Both the position numbers and the translations under genes were made by a program. From contig BSBN01000233.1 of assembly GCA_027924645.1 (NCBI GenBank), positions 12,728,501-12,792,500 of the forward strand: a stretch of 64,000 nt of DNA, written 5' to 3'. The notes under the pieces were generated by a model. It made no database searches. It saw nothing but the letters and a program-made list of their open reading frames with translations, and was not told where the DNA came from. This document shows, piece by piece, positions 1 through 10,389 of this stretch (positions are counted from its first letter, which is position 1; every line of letters starts with the position of its first letter). The DNA comes from Cunninghamia lanceolata. Taxonomy: Eukaryota > Streptophyta > Pinopsida > Cupressales > Cupressaceae.

Positions 1-426
1 TTCATTTGTGGATTGATTCACCTCGTCTGGTTTCATTGATGTGTGTGATGGTGTGGGTAATGTCTCTCACGCTGCCTTAAATGCCGTCATGTGAACTTTG
101 CTTGGTTTTGGTTCGGGTGGCTTTGCTTTGGGATGTTGTTCTCCTATTGTTCATGCCCTATTCCTTGAAGGAGATTGTGTAGCTCCTGGATCTCCTCCTT
201 GGTGTCAGGGTGGCGGGTTGTAGGGCAATGCTAGGTCTTTTGGGAATGTAATTGGTTCATGGATTAATGGTTGTCCCTCACAGAAGTTACGACCCCTGCC
301 CTGCGCCCATCCTTCACCAGTTGTGGTGTGCGGCCAAGATGTCATTGAAAATGAAGAGTTTTATTAGAACTATGGGGTGATTTGTAGGTTTAATAGCTTA
401 TGGCTGTCCCTTCTAGACATGCATAA

Positions 427-1265
427 ATGAGTCTTGGATTCTTGGAAACCCCTTGTGGAGGGCAAGATAGAGCTCTTCCCCTATGCAAGGGCTTCTTCAT
501 TGTGACTTTCACAACCATGGAGGAGCGAGATTTAGCACTCGACAGGGTTTGGTTGTGGGGAGTGCACTCCCTCTCCATCAAACCATGGCCCAACTCCTTT
601 AACCCACTCACTGAACCACTCAACATCAGACCAACATGGGTAAGGCTTCTGAATCTCCGCTCCAATTTTGAGAAGATTCATGCTATGAGGGCATTGGTAA
701 TGCTATTGGATGTTTCTTGAAGGTTGATTCCACTACCTCATTTATGGGGCACTCTACGTTTGCCTGTATACTGGTGGATATTGATATCTCCAAACACCTT
801 CATGGAGATGTTCTAAAGGTGGGGGAAAGGTCTTGGATGCATCAACTAGATTATGAGGGCCTTCCCTTTAGATGTAGATAGTGTTTTGTTACAAGTCACT
901 TGGCCTCCGCTTATCCCCACTCTCGTCGCAAGGGTGCATCAACTTGGTGGAGGAATGCTCTTGATGATCACTTGACTATAAACGCTTTGGACTCTCCGAT
1001 GGATGGTGCTTCCCTAGAAGATGAGCCTTCTCAGGATTATGAGTCCCCTCTTCCTACCTCACTTGTTGTGCACGATCCCGTGGGGGTGTCGGCAAGCAAG
1101 ACTGCGACATGCCCCTCGACTTCTCTTGAGCCCTCTCCTTCTAATTAGGATCAAATTGTGACTACTTCGACTATTGCCCCCTATGTCAAGCGATGTGGCC
1201 ATCCCAACTCCAACTTCAGATTCAAGTCCATCCTTGCGTGAATTGTCTATGGTTGAGGAGTCGGT
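427..1265 (+). pseudogene. DUF4283 / zinc-knuckle protein of a LINE-type element, 5' part
   Basis: This is a decayed ORF1-like protein of plant LINE elements. The first frame (427-720) contains the DUF4283 hallmark, with words such as FFIVTF and IRPTWVRLLNL. A frame change near 670 continues into VDSTTSFMGHS and then LDYEGLPFRC, followed by a zinc-knuckle remnant. Here a TAG stop breaks the knuckle and the last Cys is lost, where the relative at 15.8-17.3 kb keeps CX2CX4HX4C. A Ser/Pro-rich tail follows to about 1265, where an LTR retrotransposon is inserted; the protein resumes at 6559. DUF4283 plus CCHC knuckle is the usual layout of ORF1 proteins in plant L1-like elements, and nucleic-acid binding is inferred from that. 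It is not functional: it has a frameshift, stops and an insertion. Confidence 0.8.
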
Positions 1266-1270
1266 GGAGG
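1266..1270. repeat. Target-site duplication GGAGG (left)
   Basis: The five bases immediately before the TG of the left LTR are GGAGG. They match exactly the five bases after the CA of the right LTR (6559-6563), which fixes both ends of the element. Confidence 0.9.
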
Positions 1271-2407
1271 TGTTATGTATGAAAAGTGGGAAGATGGTGG
1301 ATAGTGTTAAAGTCTATCAAATCAATCCCTTCTTTCACAATAACACTCAAGGACAACAACCGAGCCAAGTCACTACAGGTGAATGAGGACTCAGCTACAA
1401 GTTGGTGTATTCAAGAATGATATGGAAAGATTGATTAGATTGAGAGATTTGTCAAACCCTAGATCGATTAAGCCTCAAACCCTAGTTATAATGCAATCAG
1501 GTACATACGAACATAATACTACAGAAAACTAGACAGGAAGACGCTCAGGAAGGATTAGAAACATACCAAAAGTTGGATTTCCAGAGTTGATGACTTTGTG
1601 GACTACGAGGCGGGCGCCCTAGTCCAATAGGTGTGAATATCAATAACTTTCGTCCATATCCTGAATCTTTATCCTTTGAATTGCTTCTTTGCACCTGCAC
1701 TTCTCGAAATCCTGCACCTGTAACCTGCAATCACAAAGAGCGGGGTTTGGGGGTTGTGGTGTTTAGGAGCTTGCCTCGGTCAAGCCCTGGAATGACATTC
1801 AAGTCTTCCAACACCGTTGTTAGATAGAGTGCGTGCCCAAGGAGGGCAGAGGCCAAATCCAATGATGAAATAGAATGATTGAAACACAAATAGATGTCAC
1901 CTTAGAGGTGAAGCCCTCACGAATATGAAGATCCTTCAAATCATGAGATGAATTGATGAAGCCAAATCTGCAACAAACACAATAACAACACAATTCTGCT
2001 CTGTAACACAATGAATGCCTTGAAATCCCTTAGCTCCATATCACAAGTTCGCATTATCCATCTAGGTGTAAAATGAAGACATAAACTCACTTATATATGC
2101 ATTCCTGCTAACTTTCGTAATTTAAATTGAAAAGGTCGACAGAGGGAAACCTTTTGAAAGGGCCCAAGCCGACACATTTAAATTTTCATCCTGACAAATT
2201 AGGCTGGACGTGGGCGCGGACGCCCAAGTCCCAAGGCCCTAATTTGGCCTTGATTAAGATTTAGGACAGGCCCCTAGGTCCCATTTGATATGGGTTTCGG
2301 GGGAAATTGCTCCGGGATAAGTATTAAGCTTGCAAAGTGTAAACACAGGGACCTAGGAGCTAAACGAGGAGGTAAAAAGGCATAGGGATACTTTTTGCTC
2401 CATAACA
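1271..2407 (-). repeat. Element 1, left LTR (3' LTR in element sense)
   Basis: This 1137 bp LTR matches 5894-6558 at both ends. It keeps a block (about 1668-2262) that the right LTR has lost. The block includes a minus-strand TATA box (TATATAAG, about 2089-2097), so this is the fuller LTR copy. Around 1680-1830 it is related to the LTR relic near 50.8 kb. Confidence 0.88.
2089..2097 (-). promoter_or_regulatory. TATA box of element 1 LTR
   Basis: On the minus strand this reads CATATATAAGTGAG, a good plant TATA match and the only strong one seen in this LTR. It is missing from the right LTR, the one that would drive transcription of the element. Confidence 0.5.
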
Positions 2408-2422
2408 TTTAGCCCCCACTTT
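2408..2422 (-). other. Polypurine tract of element 1
   Basis: On the minus strand the sequence just inside the left LTR reads AAAGTGGGGGCTAAA, a purine-rich plus-strand primer directly next to TGTTATGG. This fixes the element's direction as minus. Confidence 0.75.
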
Positions 2423-2740
2423 AATCTATGCATGATCTTACGATTCCATACATGCATTAAAGTACGGTCGAAGCATATCAAAATACATCAAACACGCCAA
2501 ACATGTAGAGCTAAGGCATACCCAAAGGTTGGAGGACTATTTCTAGCCCCCAATCTCAGGTAGGCACTAGAAAACACATGGAAGAAACACAAGACACAAA
2601 GAAGACAGGAAGAAGCACGCAAAACATATAGAATACAATGGAAGCACACAATACATGAAGAAGACATGAGAGCAGTCATGCAATACACGAAGAATACATT
2701 GATTTAAAAACTAAAATAAAATCCTAAGCTAGGGGGCGAA

Positions 2741-2990
2741 GGGAGCTCATCGCTACGCGCCTTTAGACCACACCAGGGGGAAGACACGCCAAACAAAGAC
2801 CCGAATGTGGAGGGAGCTCATCGCTACGTGCCTTTAGACCACAATTGGGGGAAGACACAACAAACACATAAGGAAGACACACGGAATACACGAACGCTAC
2901 ATAGCATGCCATAGACATACTATACGTCTTATACACGACAAACACAAGCGATGGGAAGGAGCTTATTGCTAAGTCCCACCATCTAAAACA
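2741..2990. repeat. Degenerate tandem repeat inside element 1
   Basis: Two close copies of GGGAGCTCATCGCTACG followed by GCCTTTAGACCACA start at 2741 and 2812 (period about 71 bp). A third, more diverged copy begins near 2957. They are noncoding and sit between the ORF and the 3' LTR in element sense. Confidence 0.7.
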
Positions 2991-3067
2991 CGCCAAACAC
3001 ACCTGACGGTTGAGCTACGCTACCACAACTGCCAAAGACACGCTTAAGGGTGGATGACTCAAGATCC

Positions 3068-3280
3068 AGCCCTGCCTCCGCAGAGGACTTTGTATAAAAG
3101 GATGTACACTAGATCAAGAGATACACCATCCCTCCTTCCGTAGAAGGGCTTTTTAAAAGGATACGCACTAGCTCAAGAGATACGTCATCTTGCCTCGTGA
3201 TGAGGGCTTTTTGCTTTTTTTTTAAAAGGATGTGTACTAGCTCAAGAGATACACCATCTCGCCTCGCGATGAGGGCTTTC
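3068..3280. repeat. Tandem repeat of about 60-70 bp, 3.4 copies
   Basis: Units end in CTAGCTCAAGAGATACACCAT-like words and share AAAAGGATGTGTACTAGCTC. Copies begin near 3068, 3129, 3188 and 3258 (partial). They differ by point changes and by a T-tract expansion in the third unit. Confidence 0.75.
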
Positions 3281-4344
3281 AAACATGCTTTGTCAGTGTC
3301 AAAATAATCAAGCAGATACCCTTATATATGCCCCCACCTTAAGGTGGTTAAAGCCGTTTGCCGGTATCAAGCATATTAAGCTAGAGTGAAAACACGCAAG
3401 GGAACAAGAGCTCTCGCAAAGCCCATGCCCCTAAAGGTGACATGTGCCACGATCACTAAATGTTCCCACAAACACATCGATATTATTTGCTAAGATAATC
3501 AACAAGATATAAGCTTTGGTTAGAAAATCTTACTCTAAGATAACAACTGAATCAAATCATAGAAGCTATGCATGAATCATATATTATATCACATCAAAGA
3601 CCAAGGCTACACTTGCGGGTTCGAAACTGAGTATAGCCGTTGGGCTATACTGTAGATATCTTAGAACCGAGTGTAACAACAAGGTGAGATACAAAACCAT
3701 CCAAGGTGTGTAGAAGTAGATTGAGTGTATTGAAAAGTTTGTTACGAGAGATATGACAACATGATAGATCACGTGGAGTGATTCTACTAGTCAAGCGTCC
3801 GATATATATATCAACCCCATCTTCATATATGGATTGGGTCCATTTTTGCTTACTTGTTGAAGGGACACACGGTCCTTATCAGTATTTGTTTGTTTTCGTC
3901 ATCCATTGACTAGGTAGAATCACTGAAGAATGTAAACAATAAAATGAGAGAGGAGAACGAAGTGCCTTAGGAACATCACGTAGGAGGATGCCCCTGAGAC
4001 ATCTTTCGCACCACTATGCCCCCAAGGCACAACACACAACAATAAAATAGAGAGAAGAATAGAAGAATATAAAAACAAATAGAAGAATGGTCACAACAGA
4101 GGCGGTCTCCCGGTATCCTTGACCTTACAAGAGTATCAAGGGTCATCCTAGGAGACCTAAACAACACTTATCACAACACGGGGGAACACAACACATAAGA
4201 GGAGGCCACGAAAGCAAGCAAATGTATGTTATGACAAATGTGGCCAAGAAAAAGGTTAGAAATGCTTACCTGTTATATTTGATCTTGATCGTTACATTTA
4301 TTGTTAAGGTTTTCTCCCTTGTTCTTCCTTCTCACTGAATTATA

Positions 4345-5241
4345 TTATCGACACTGTCTTGAATTTGTGAAGAGGAAACTACAGGAGTTGGCAATGAAAA
4401 ACCCTTCTCTGGAATGTTCTCTTAAAATATGCAAGGGTGGTGGAGAAGGATCCTCATAGATTCCCATTTCAGTCGAGTGAGGTGATGAAGGAGCCAGTAA
4501 AATGCCCATTTCAACCGGTTGAGGTGGTGTTGGAGTACCTTGGTCCTTTGTAATATTATGTTTATTTATGCTCTCCAAATTATTAGAGGTTTCCAAGGTA
4601 TGAAAGTGTTCAGGTAATGGTAGGTAACTTGTTTCTTTATTTAGGATGTAGTTAAGAAGAGTTCTAAGATCAGTAGATGAATTTCCCATATCAGTATGGT
4701 GAAGAAGTTGTTCACAAACAGCGTCTTCATTATCCAATGCTCCATCTTGGCTAGGGAGAGCATTGGTATGAAGAGATGACTGAGTAGTGTTAATGAATGT
4801 CTCAATGATTTCTCCTTCTTGTGCCAAAATATCCTCACAAGGTGAGTTTATGCTAGGAGAAGACTCCAAGTCATTGGATGAGGCACACAAGGCTATGTCA
4901 GCCTCATATGTCTTAGAGATAATGTCCATTATATCATCATGAAATGTAGTGATAGAAGGGGGAATGTCTTCTTTATTATCTTCCTCACAATCACTCCTGG
5001 AGATGAAATTAGTGAGATTTTCCAAGATTGAAGGGTAGATACCCATGAGAGATGTGAAGCTTTCAAAATTAGATATGTAACAAAGAATTTCATATGTGTA
5101 ACTCATGGATATGTCAATATCATAAATGTATGCTATTTGTTGTAGGACTTGAGGATACTTATTAGTGAATTTGTAGAAGTTCTCAACATCTATGATGTAT
5201 GCAAACAAAGCTTCCAAGGATGAATAACAAGATGTATCCAT
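4345..5241 (-). CDS. Unrecognised 298-residue protein in gag position of element 1
   Basis: This is an uninterrupted ORF of 298 codons, starting about 650 bp after the primer-site candidate, where gag would be expected. I do not recognise the protein. The N-terminal third is hydrophobic and aromatic with an internal repeat: residues about 9-41 (LEALFAYIIDVENFYKF, then YPQVLQQI) resemble residues about 48-80 (YEILCYISNFESF, then YPSILENL). The middle is acidic and Ser-rich. The C-terminal third has two related Pro-rich segments, each around an EMGI word (VEMGILLAPSSP and TEMGIYEDPSPPP). There is no zinc knuckle or protease motif. A splice-donor-like CAG/GTAAGC lies just downstream (minus strand, exon end about 4270), so the ORF could be a first exon. 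That it stayed open in an otherwise dead element may reflect recent insertion. Gag-like function is only a guess from position. Confidence 0.55.
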   Translation of the reverse strand: MDTSCYSSLEALFAYIIDVENFYKFTNKYPQVLQQIAYIYDIDISMSYTYEILCYISNFESFTSLMGIYPSILENLTNFISRSDCEEDNKEDIPPSITTFHDDIMDIISKTYEADIALCASSNDLESSPSINSPCEDILAQEGEIIETFINTTQSSLHTNALPSQDGALDNEDAVCEQLLHHTDMGNSSTDLRTLLNYILNKETSYLPLPEHFHTLETSNNLESINKHNITKDQGTPTPPQPVEMGILLAPSSPHSTEMGIYEDPSPPPLHILREHSREGFFIANSCSFLFTNSRQCR

Positions 5242-5872
5242 GATGAATAGGTTGAGGAAATCGTGTTTTTAAAGAGCAAAACACACAAATTTCACAACAA
5301 ACCAAGTAACTATGATGGAAATAGTGCTACCTAGCAAGGCAAGATGAATGATTTAAAAGTTTGTTTGAAGAAAGTGTATAAAACTCTTGATGTTGAAATA
5401 CACAATGTGTAATTGCAGAAGGTGAAAGTTTCAAAACTAGGATGCATAAGTATGCACTATAATCCAACACTACACTTCAAAAGCAGATTTGAATGAATGT
5501 TGAAAAGGAGTAGCAAAATCTGAAAATAAAATTTTGACTACAAACCCTAGTTTTTGCCAAGACTAGGTTATATGACAAATGCAACTCTTTAAGCAAAACC
5601 CTAGCAATTGGAACTTATAAATGCAATATTTGATATGAAGCAATGATGAATTACTGTAATAAGGCTAAGATCTGATGCAAATATCATAAAATTAAATCTT
5701 TTTATCATATGCAATTTTAAAATATGCAAAACTATGCCTTAATGCAAGTCTAGAATGCTTGTCTTTTTCAAAAATTTTCAAATGTATGCAAAATTTTCCA
5801 ATGCGAGATGATTAATATGATATGAATGCATGCAAGGACTGATTACAACACTCAGAAAGATGTAAAATGCTC

Positions 5873-5890
5873 GCTGTTCCAGGTTCACCA
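5873..5890 (-). other. Primer-binding-site candidate of element 1
   Basis: On the minus strand TGGTGAACCTGGAACAGC starts 3 bp inside the right LTR. It begins with TGG, as needed to pair with a tRNA CCA end. It is not the common initiator-Met site and I cannot name the tRNA. Confidence 0.5.
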
Positions 5891-5893
5891 AAA

Positions 5894-6558
5894 TGTTATG
5901 TATGAAAAGTGGGAAGATGGTGGATAGTGTTAAAGTCTATCAAATCAAACACTCCTTTCACAATAACACTCAAGGACAACAATTGAGCCAAGTCACTATA
6001 GGTGAATGAGGACTTAGCTATAGGTTGGTGTACTCAGAATGATATGGAAAGATTGATTAGATTGAGAGATTTGTCAAACCCTAGATTGAATAAGCCTCAA
6101 ACCCTAGTCATAATGCAATCGGGGACATACGAACAAAATGCTATAGAGAATCGGACAAGAAGACACTTAGGAAGGATCATAAACATACTAGAAGTTGGAT
6201 TTTTGAAGTTGAAGACTTTGCAGACTACGGGGTGGGCGCCCAAGTCTGATAGGTGCCCAGTTTTTTTGCAGATTCGGGGCAGTGAGCAGTGTCGGACTTA
6301 ACCTGTTCTTGAGTTCGAGGAAAATCCTGTTGGGAGGACTATGGGGTGGGCGCCCTAGACTAGTAGGTGTGAATATCAGTAACTTTCTTCTAAATCCTGA
6401 ATCCATTAACTTTAGGATAGGCCCCTAGGTCCCATTTGACATGGGTTTCGAGGTAAATTGCTTCAGGATAAGTATTAAGCTTGCAAAGTGTAAACACAGG
6501 GACTTGGGAGCTAAACTAGGAAGTAAAAAGGCACAGGGATACTTTTTACTCCATAACA
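5894..6558 (-). repeat. Element 1, right LTR (5' LTR in element sense), shortened
   Basis: This 665 bp LTR has the same TGTTATG start and CATAACA end as the left one. About 600 bp present in the left LTR (1668-2262) is missing here. It carries an extra duplicated block around GGGTGGGCGCCC (about 6230-6350). Because this copy would be the promoter LTR, loss of the TATA region implies the element can no longer drive itself. Confidence 0.88.
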
Positions 6559-6563
6559 GGAGG
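6559..6563. repeat. Target-site duplication GGAGG (right)
   Basis: Exact match to 1266-1270, directly after the CA that ends the right LTR. Confidence 0.9.
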
Positions 6564-6870
6564 ACTCCTCTCTTTCCCCTCATTCTAAGGATTTGAACTT
6601 AGCGTTCTCTTGGAGGATTGTTTAGAGAAGAAAGAAAGGACTTACTAAATATGTTTCTGTTTTGCACCCTTTGGTTAAGGGAGTAAGATTTTCTAGATTG
6701 GGATTTGGAGTTGTCTAGATCTCGTTGTTCTATTTTGTTGTATCATAGTTGGGTTGCTGTCTTTATGTTGTTTGTCCCATATTTCATGGTTCTTTCTTCA
6801 TTTGTCTTTAGGCTGCTTTTTAAAAGGGTCCGAGTCCTTGCAAATTAATGCTGACTTATCAATATAAAAA
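6559..6870 (+). pseudogene. DUF4283 protein of LINE-type element, 3' part and tail
   Basis: This continues the ORF interrupted at 1265. The first codons (DSSLSPHSKDLNLAFSW) join in frame with the upstream part once the LTR element is removed. The segment resembles the C-terminal end of the 15.8-17.3 kb copy, with a run of hydrophobic residues (for example MLFVPYFMVLSSFVF). It ends in a GGGTCCGAGTCC...CTTATCAATATAAAAAA tail, and the other copy also ends in a GGGTTCAGCCCC...AATCAAAAAC tail. Several stops are present. Confidence 0.65.
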
Positions 6871-6879
6871 AACAAATCA

Positions 6880-7200
6880 ATTCATTTTTAAATGCTTAGA
6901 TGGTTGGGATTTGGTCAAAGAATTATCTCACATGTTCAATTCTTCTTCAAGGATGCCAATGTTGAAACAACCATTAATGGTTCTTTGTTTGGATTATTCC
7001 CTCTTCAAAGGTTCATTAGACAAGGATGTTTGCTAGTTCCTATCTCTCTATGCTCATAGCTAATGTCCTCCTATAACATGCCTGTCAACACAATCTGATT
7101 AGAGACACTTCACTACCTGATAATGTTGTAGCATTAAACTTTCTTTTGCATATGACAATCAATATGTTGTTCTTGTTGGGATTAAGGTGTCTCAACCTTA
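6880..7200 (+). pseudogene. LINE reverse transcriptase relic
   Basis: Read across frames, this stretch gives the middle of a plant LINE reverse transcriptase: WLGFG-like words, then NVETTINGSLFGLFPLQRF, then IRQGC, which is the conserved RGVRQGCPLSP region. It ends in words resembling the ISLPDNVVALNFL approach to the catalytic FADD box. The catalytic aspartates are not preserved. It is multiply frameshifted, about 100 codons, and dead. It may belong to the same LINE as the DUF4283 ORF or to another insertion. Confidence 0.65.
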
Positions 7201-9640
7201 GAGTCCTTTATGGTGTTTCCTATTTTTAGGAGGTGAAAAAGCAACTTTTTGCTTTTTTGGATTTGGTGTTTTTAAGCCATTCTGGGAAAAAACTGTTTTG
7301 TGTTTTTTGCTTTTTCCTTTTTCTCAAAAAGCTATTTTTGCTTTTTGTTGAGAAAATCAAGGAGTGCCACCTCAGATGACCTTGAGTCTTGTTTAACAGG
7401 TTTCTATTGCAGGAAGTTATTGTTTATGGAAAAGTCATCCATATCTCTTTGGAGCACCCATGATGAGGATATGCTTTGTTTTTTTGAAGATTTTTAAATT
7501 ATTTAATTTGGAAAATTTTTTGATTTAGAAAAGATTTTCAAGTTGGAAAATATTTTTTTTGGAAAGTGGACGCCTATGGGAGATTGGATAAGTTTTTTAT
7601 GTTTTAAAACAGAATGAAAAGCGGATGCTTTGTGTGCTTTTGCAGAGGAGTTTGTGGAGAAAGCTATGTTAGCTTTTTGAGGGCATTTGGCTTTTGCAAC
7701 TCTTGCCTTAAGTATATTTCATTGTTTTTGAAGAAGCATTATTACATGGAGTTTTTATTACAGGGTTATGCTGTCAGTTTTCCTCTAGAGAAGCAAGATG
7801 TAAATCTCCATGTTAAGGCTTTGAGTTTGCAAATGTATTGTAACATTGTTGTTGAAGATTAATACATTGGTTCGATGCTTTGGAGTCTGGGGTTTTCCTC
7901 ACGTATATTGGTGTTTCTTCTCTTTTGTCTATTTTCTTCTTCTTTCATGTTCTTAAAGTGTTAATTTACATGCCGTTATGCAGCTGAAATTTTCTTAGAT
8001 CTGTAAGCTACATTATCTTTCCTCAAAGGGTTAATGTGATGGGAAATCAACTGTCTGTTTCCACTTGAAGGGCATAGTAGTATGTGCTTGCATCAAACTA
8101 TTAAATATTTGTTTAAGAAAAACATAGGATGTTGTAAGGTGCATGCTAGGTTCTCTTTCCCTTCAAGTTCTTACAAAATTTAGTAGAAGAAATATCCATT
8201 ACTCTTACTTAGATATTAGATGTTTATTGTGTTGCTTCTAGATCTCAGTTGTCCATGAATAAATTATAATACTTCATGACTTCTTTTGGACCTCGTTCAA
8301 AGTGGATCACCCTAAAATGATAGTTACTTAAACATGTTTCTATCTCTAGATCCATGGGCATCCCTTTTAGTCTAGGAGTTTCATTAAAGGACATGTGGAA
8401 CTAGTATCTCAAAACTTTTTAAAACAAACTGCTATCTTAGAAAAATAGATTTCTTTCAATGGTGGGAAGAATTCAACTTGCCAACAAAAAATTATTAGCT
8501 AGCCATGTGTACATTTGATCATGTTGGTTTCCCTCTAATCATGCTACCATCAACTCAAAAAGATCATTTGAAGCTTTAGTGAATTCATCACCATAGGTGG
8601 TAGATGCACTTTGCCTTAGTTTAATTATGATCATAATGGTTCACATCTCTTATAGATCAAGTTTTCCCTTGAAAATTGAGTTTTGTAAAGCATAGAACAA
8701 TCTTGCTAAATTTCTGAGTACCAATAAGTATGTGCCACTATATATGCCATAATGGATTTAATCTAATAGTGTGTGAGGCTTTCTGATATAGTTGGTAGAA
8801 CTTTTTCTATCAACCCTCATCATTGGTCCATGATACTCAACTGGCTCATTCTAATTGGCCTAATAAAATTATGAGTATCAGGGGCGAGCCCCACCTTCTC
8901 TTTTGTTCTTTATGTTTGGCCAGAGAATTAACAAATTGAATGCCATGTGCCATGCTCCTGGGATTTTTTAGAAAAGGAGAAAGCAATCTAGCTTTGAATA
9001 GCACAAGCTGTTTGATCTACCAGCATGAACTTCATCCAACAACTTGTAGGATATGTGGTTGTTGTTTGACATGTACCTGTAGTGATACCTCCTAATAGCT
9101 CAATTTTTGACATTCATCCTCAAAATATTCTAGCACATAGATCAAGTTGGGTAGAGAATTGTCAATCATGAAATTCAAATTTCTCCCCAAAACCATATCT
9201 CCTAGTATTCATTCCCAGCGGTCCCTATCCTATGTTGTGCCTAGATGAGAGGATTCATCTACCTAGAGACAACTAGTGCAATACTTAGTGACATAGTTGA
9301 TTGATCTAGTACCTCTTTCTTTCATAATGGATCCCAACCACCAACATGGGTATTCAAGGCCTTGATTCCATAGAGTATGCATCTTTCGTCCCACTAGTCA
9401 CATAAAGAAAATTCAAACTTTTTGGGGAAAGTCTTAATTGTGGGTCATGATATTTTGTTATAAGTATGGGCTTGTGTGCCTCTTTACAATTTGGACTTTG
9501 TTTGATATAACTAAGCTTTTGAGTCTAATATGTAAACTTTGTTTTATTCCTCTTTGTAATTATCTAGGGGAACCTCTATGTATGTGTCCAAAACTGTCAT
9601 ATAACATATATGTAACTGTGCATGGTTCTCAACAACATTA
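7201..9640. other. No gene recognised
   Basis: AT-rich sequence with T-rich runs (7250-7560) and only short open frames without recognisable motifs. No LTR pair, terminal inverted repeats or splice-like structure was apparent. Confidence 0.5.
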
Positions 9641-10029
9641 ATATAAGTGATTGCTATTCCAAACTTTCTGACTCTTATTTATGTGTATGATTCTCTAATG
9701 CATGTGTTATAATTTTTATTTTCACTATTGACTATTGCATCGTGTGTTGCAAAGCTGTGTTTTGGTTGCAAGAGGGCAACTATTTGTTATGAGACCCTTT
9801 TTGTGTTATTTATTTTGCATCTATATCCCTCCCCTCTCCTCGCACCCCCCTCCCCCCTCCCCTGTCCACCATACACAAAATAGGCTCAAGTAGATTAGAA
9901 AAGAAGTTGATCTTATAATTCCAAAGTTTGACTTGCAAGTCATGCCCCACATCTACAAGTCTTTCCAATGTTCGTGGCCCTACACAACACATTATTATTG
10001 AAAACACATTTAGGTTGATCAACATTTTT

Positions 10030-10047
10030 TGGCACGCCCGGTGGGAC
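10030..10047 (+). other. Primer-binding-site-like motif of a Ty3/gypsy relic
   Basis: TGGCACGCCCGGTGGGAC lies 5 bp after TTGATCAACA, which could be an LTR end (about 10024). Its gag relic follows on the same strand. The motif closely resembles the primer site of element 2 (TGGCATGCTCAATGGGAC, minus strand, 22086-22105), which supports both calls. The start of the matching LTR was not located. Confidence 0.5.
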
Positions 10048-10389
10048 TCAAACCCATAACAACCAAGTCTAGGTGAGTTCTTGGACTTTTGTTGCTTATA
10101 ATATCCCATTATCAGTGGACTCTATTTGAGGCAATACAAATGAATATGACCCCCAGAAATTCTACAAGATCTACAACAAAGGCAACCCACATATCTTAGT
10201 ACAACCCCTTGTCTTGTATCAAGAAGAAAATAACAATCCACATCGAAGCCACATTCATAGGCCTATCAAGTAAATTGTCTCATGGCTGCACAATAACCTC
10301 CAAGGTTCTTCCCTACATAGAATACTAGAGGTCCATTTATACCACCCAATCCACTTGCCATGTGAGGAGCCATTCTAGATGCAACTTTA

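Larger units (their letters stand above)
1271..6558 (-). mobile_element. LTR retrotransposon 1, non-autonomous, inserted in the DUF4283 ORF
   Basis: The element is 5288 bp, bounded by TGTTATG...CATAACA and a GGAGG duplication. Orientation is minus: a purine tract (AAAGTGGGGGCTAAA on the minus strand) abuts the left LTR, and a TGG-starting primer-site candidate lies 3 bp from the right LTR. The interior of about 3.5 kb has no recognisable gag, protease, RT or integrase. It has one 298-codon ORF in the position where gag normally sits, plus two tandem-repeat blocks. It must have relied on proteins from another element. Removing the element and one GGAGG copy restores a continuous reading frame across the junction of the interrupted DUF4283 ORF, which confirms the insertion. 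Confidence 0.9.
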
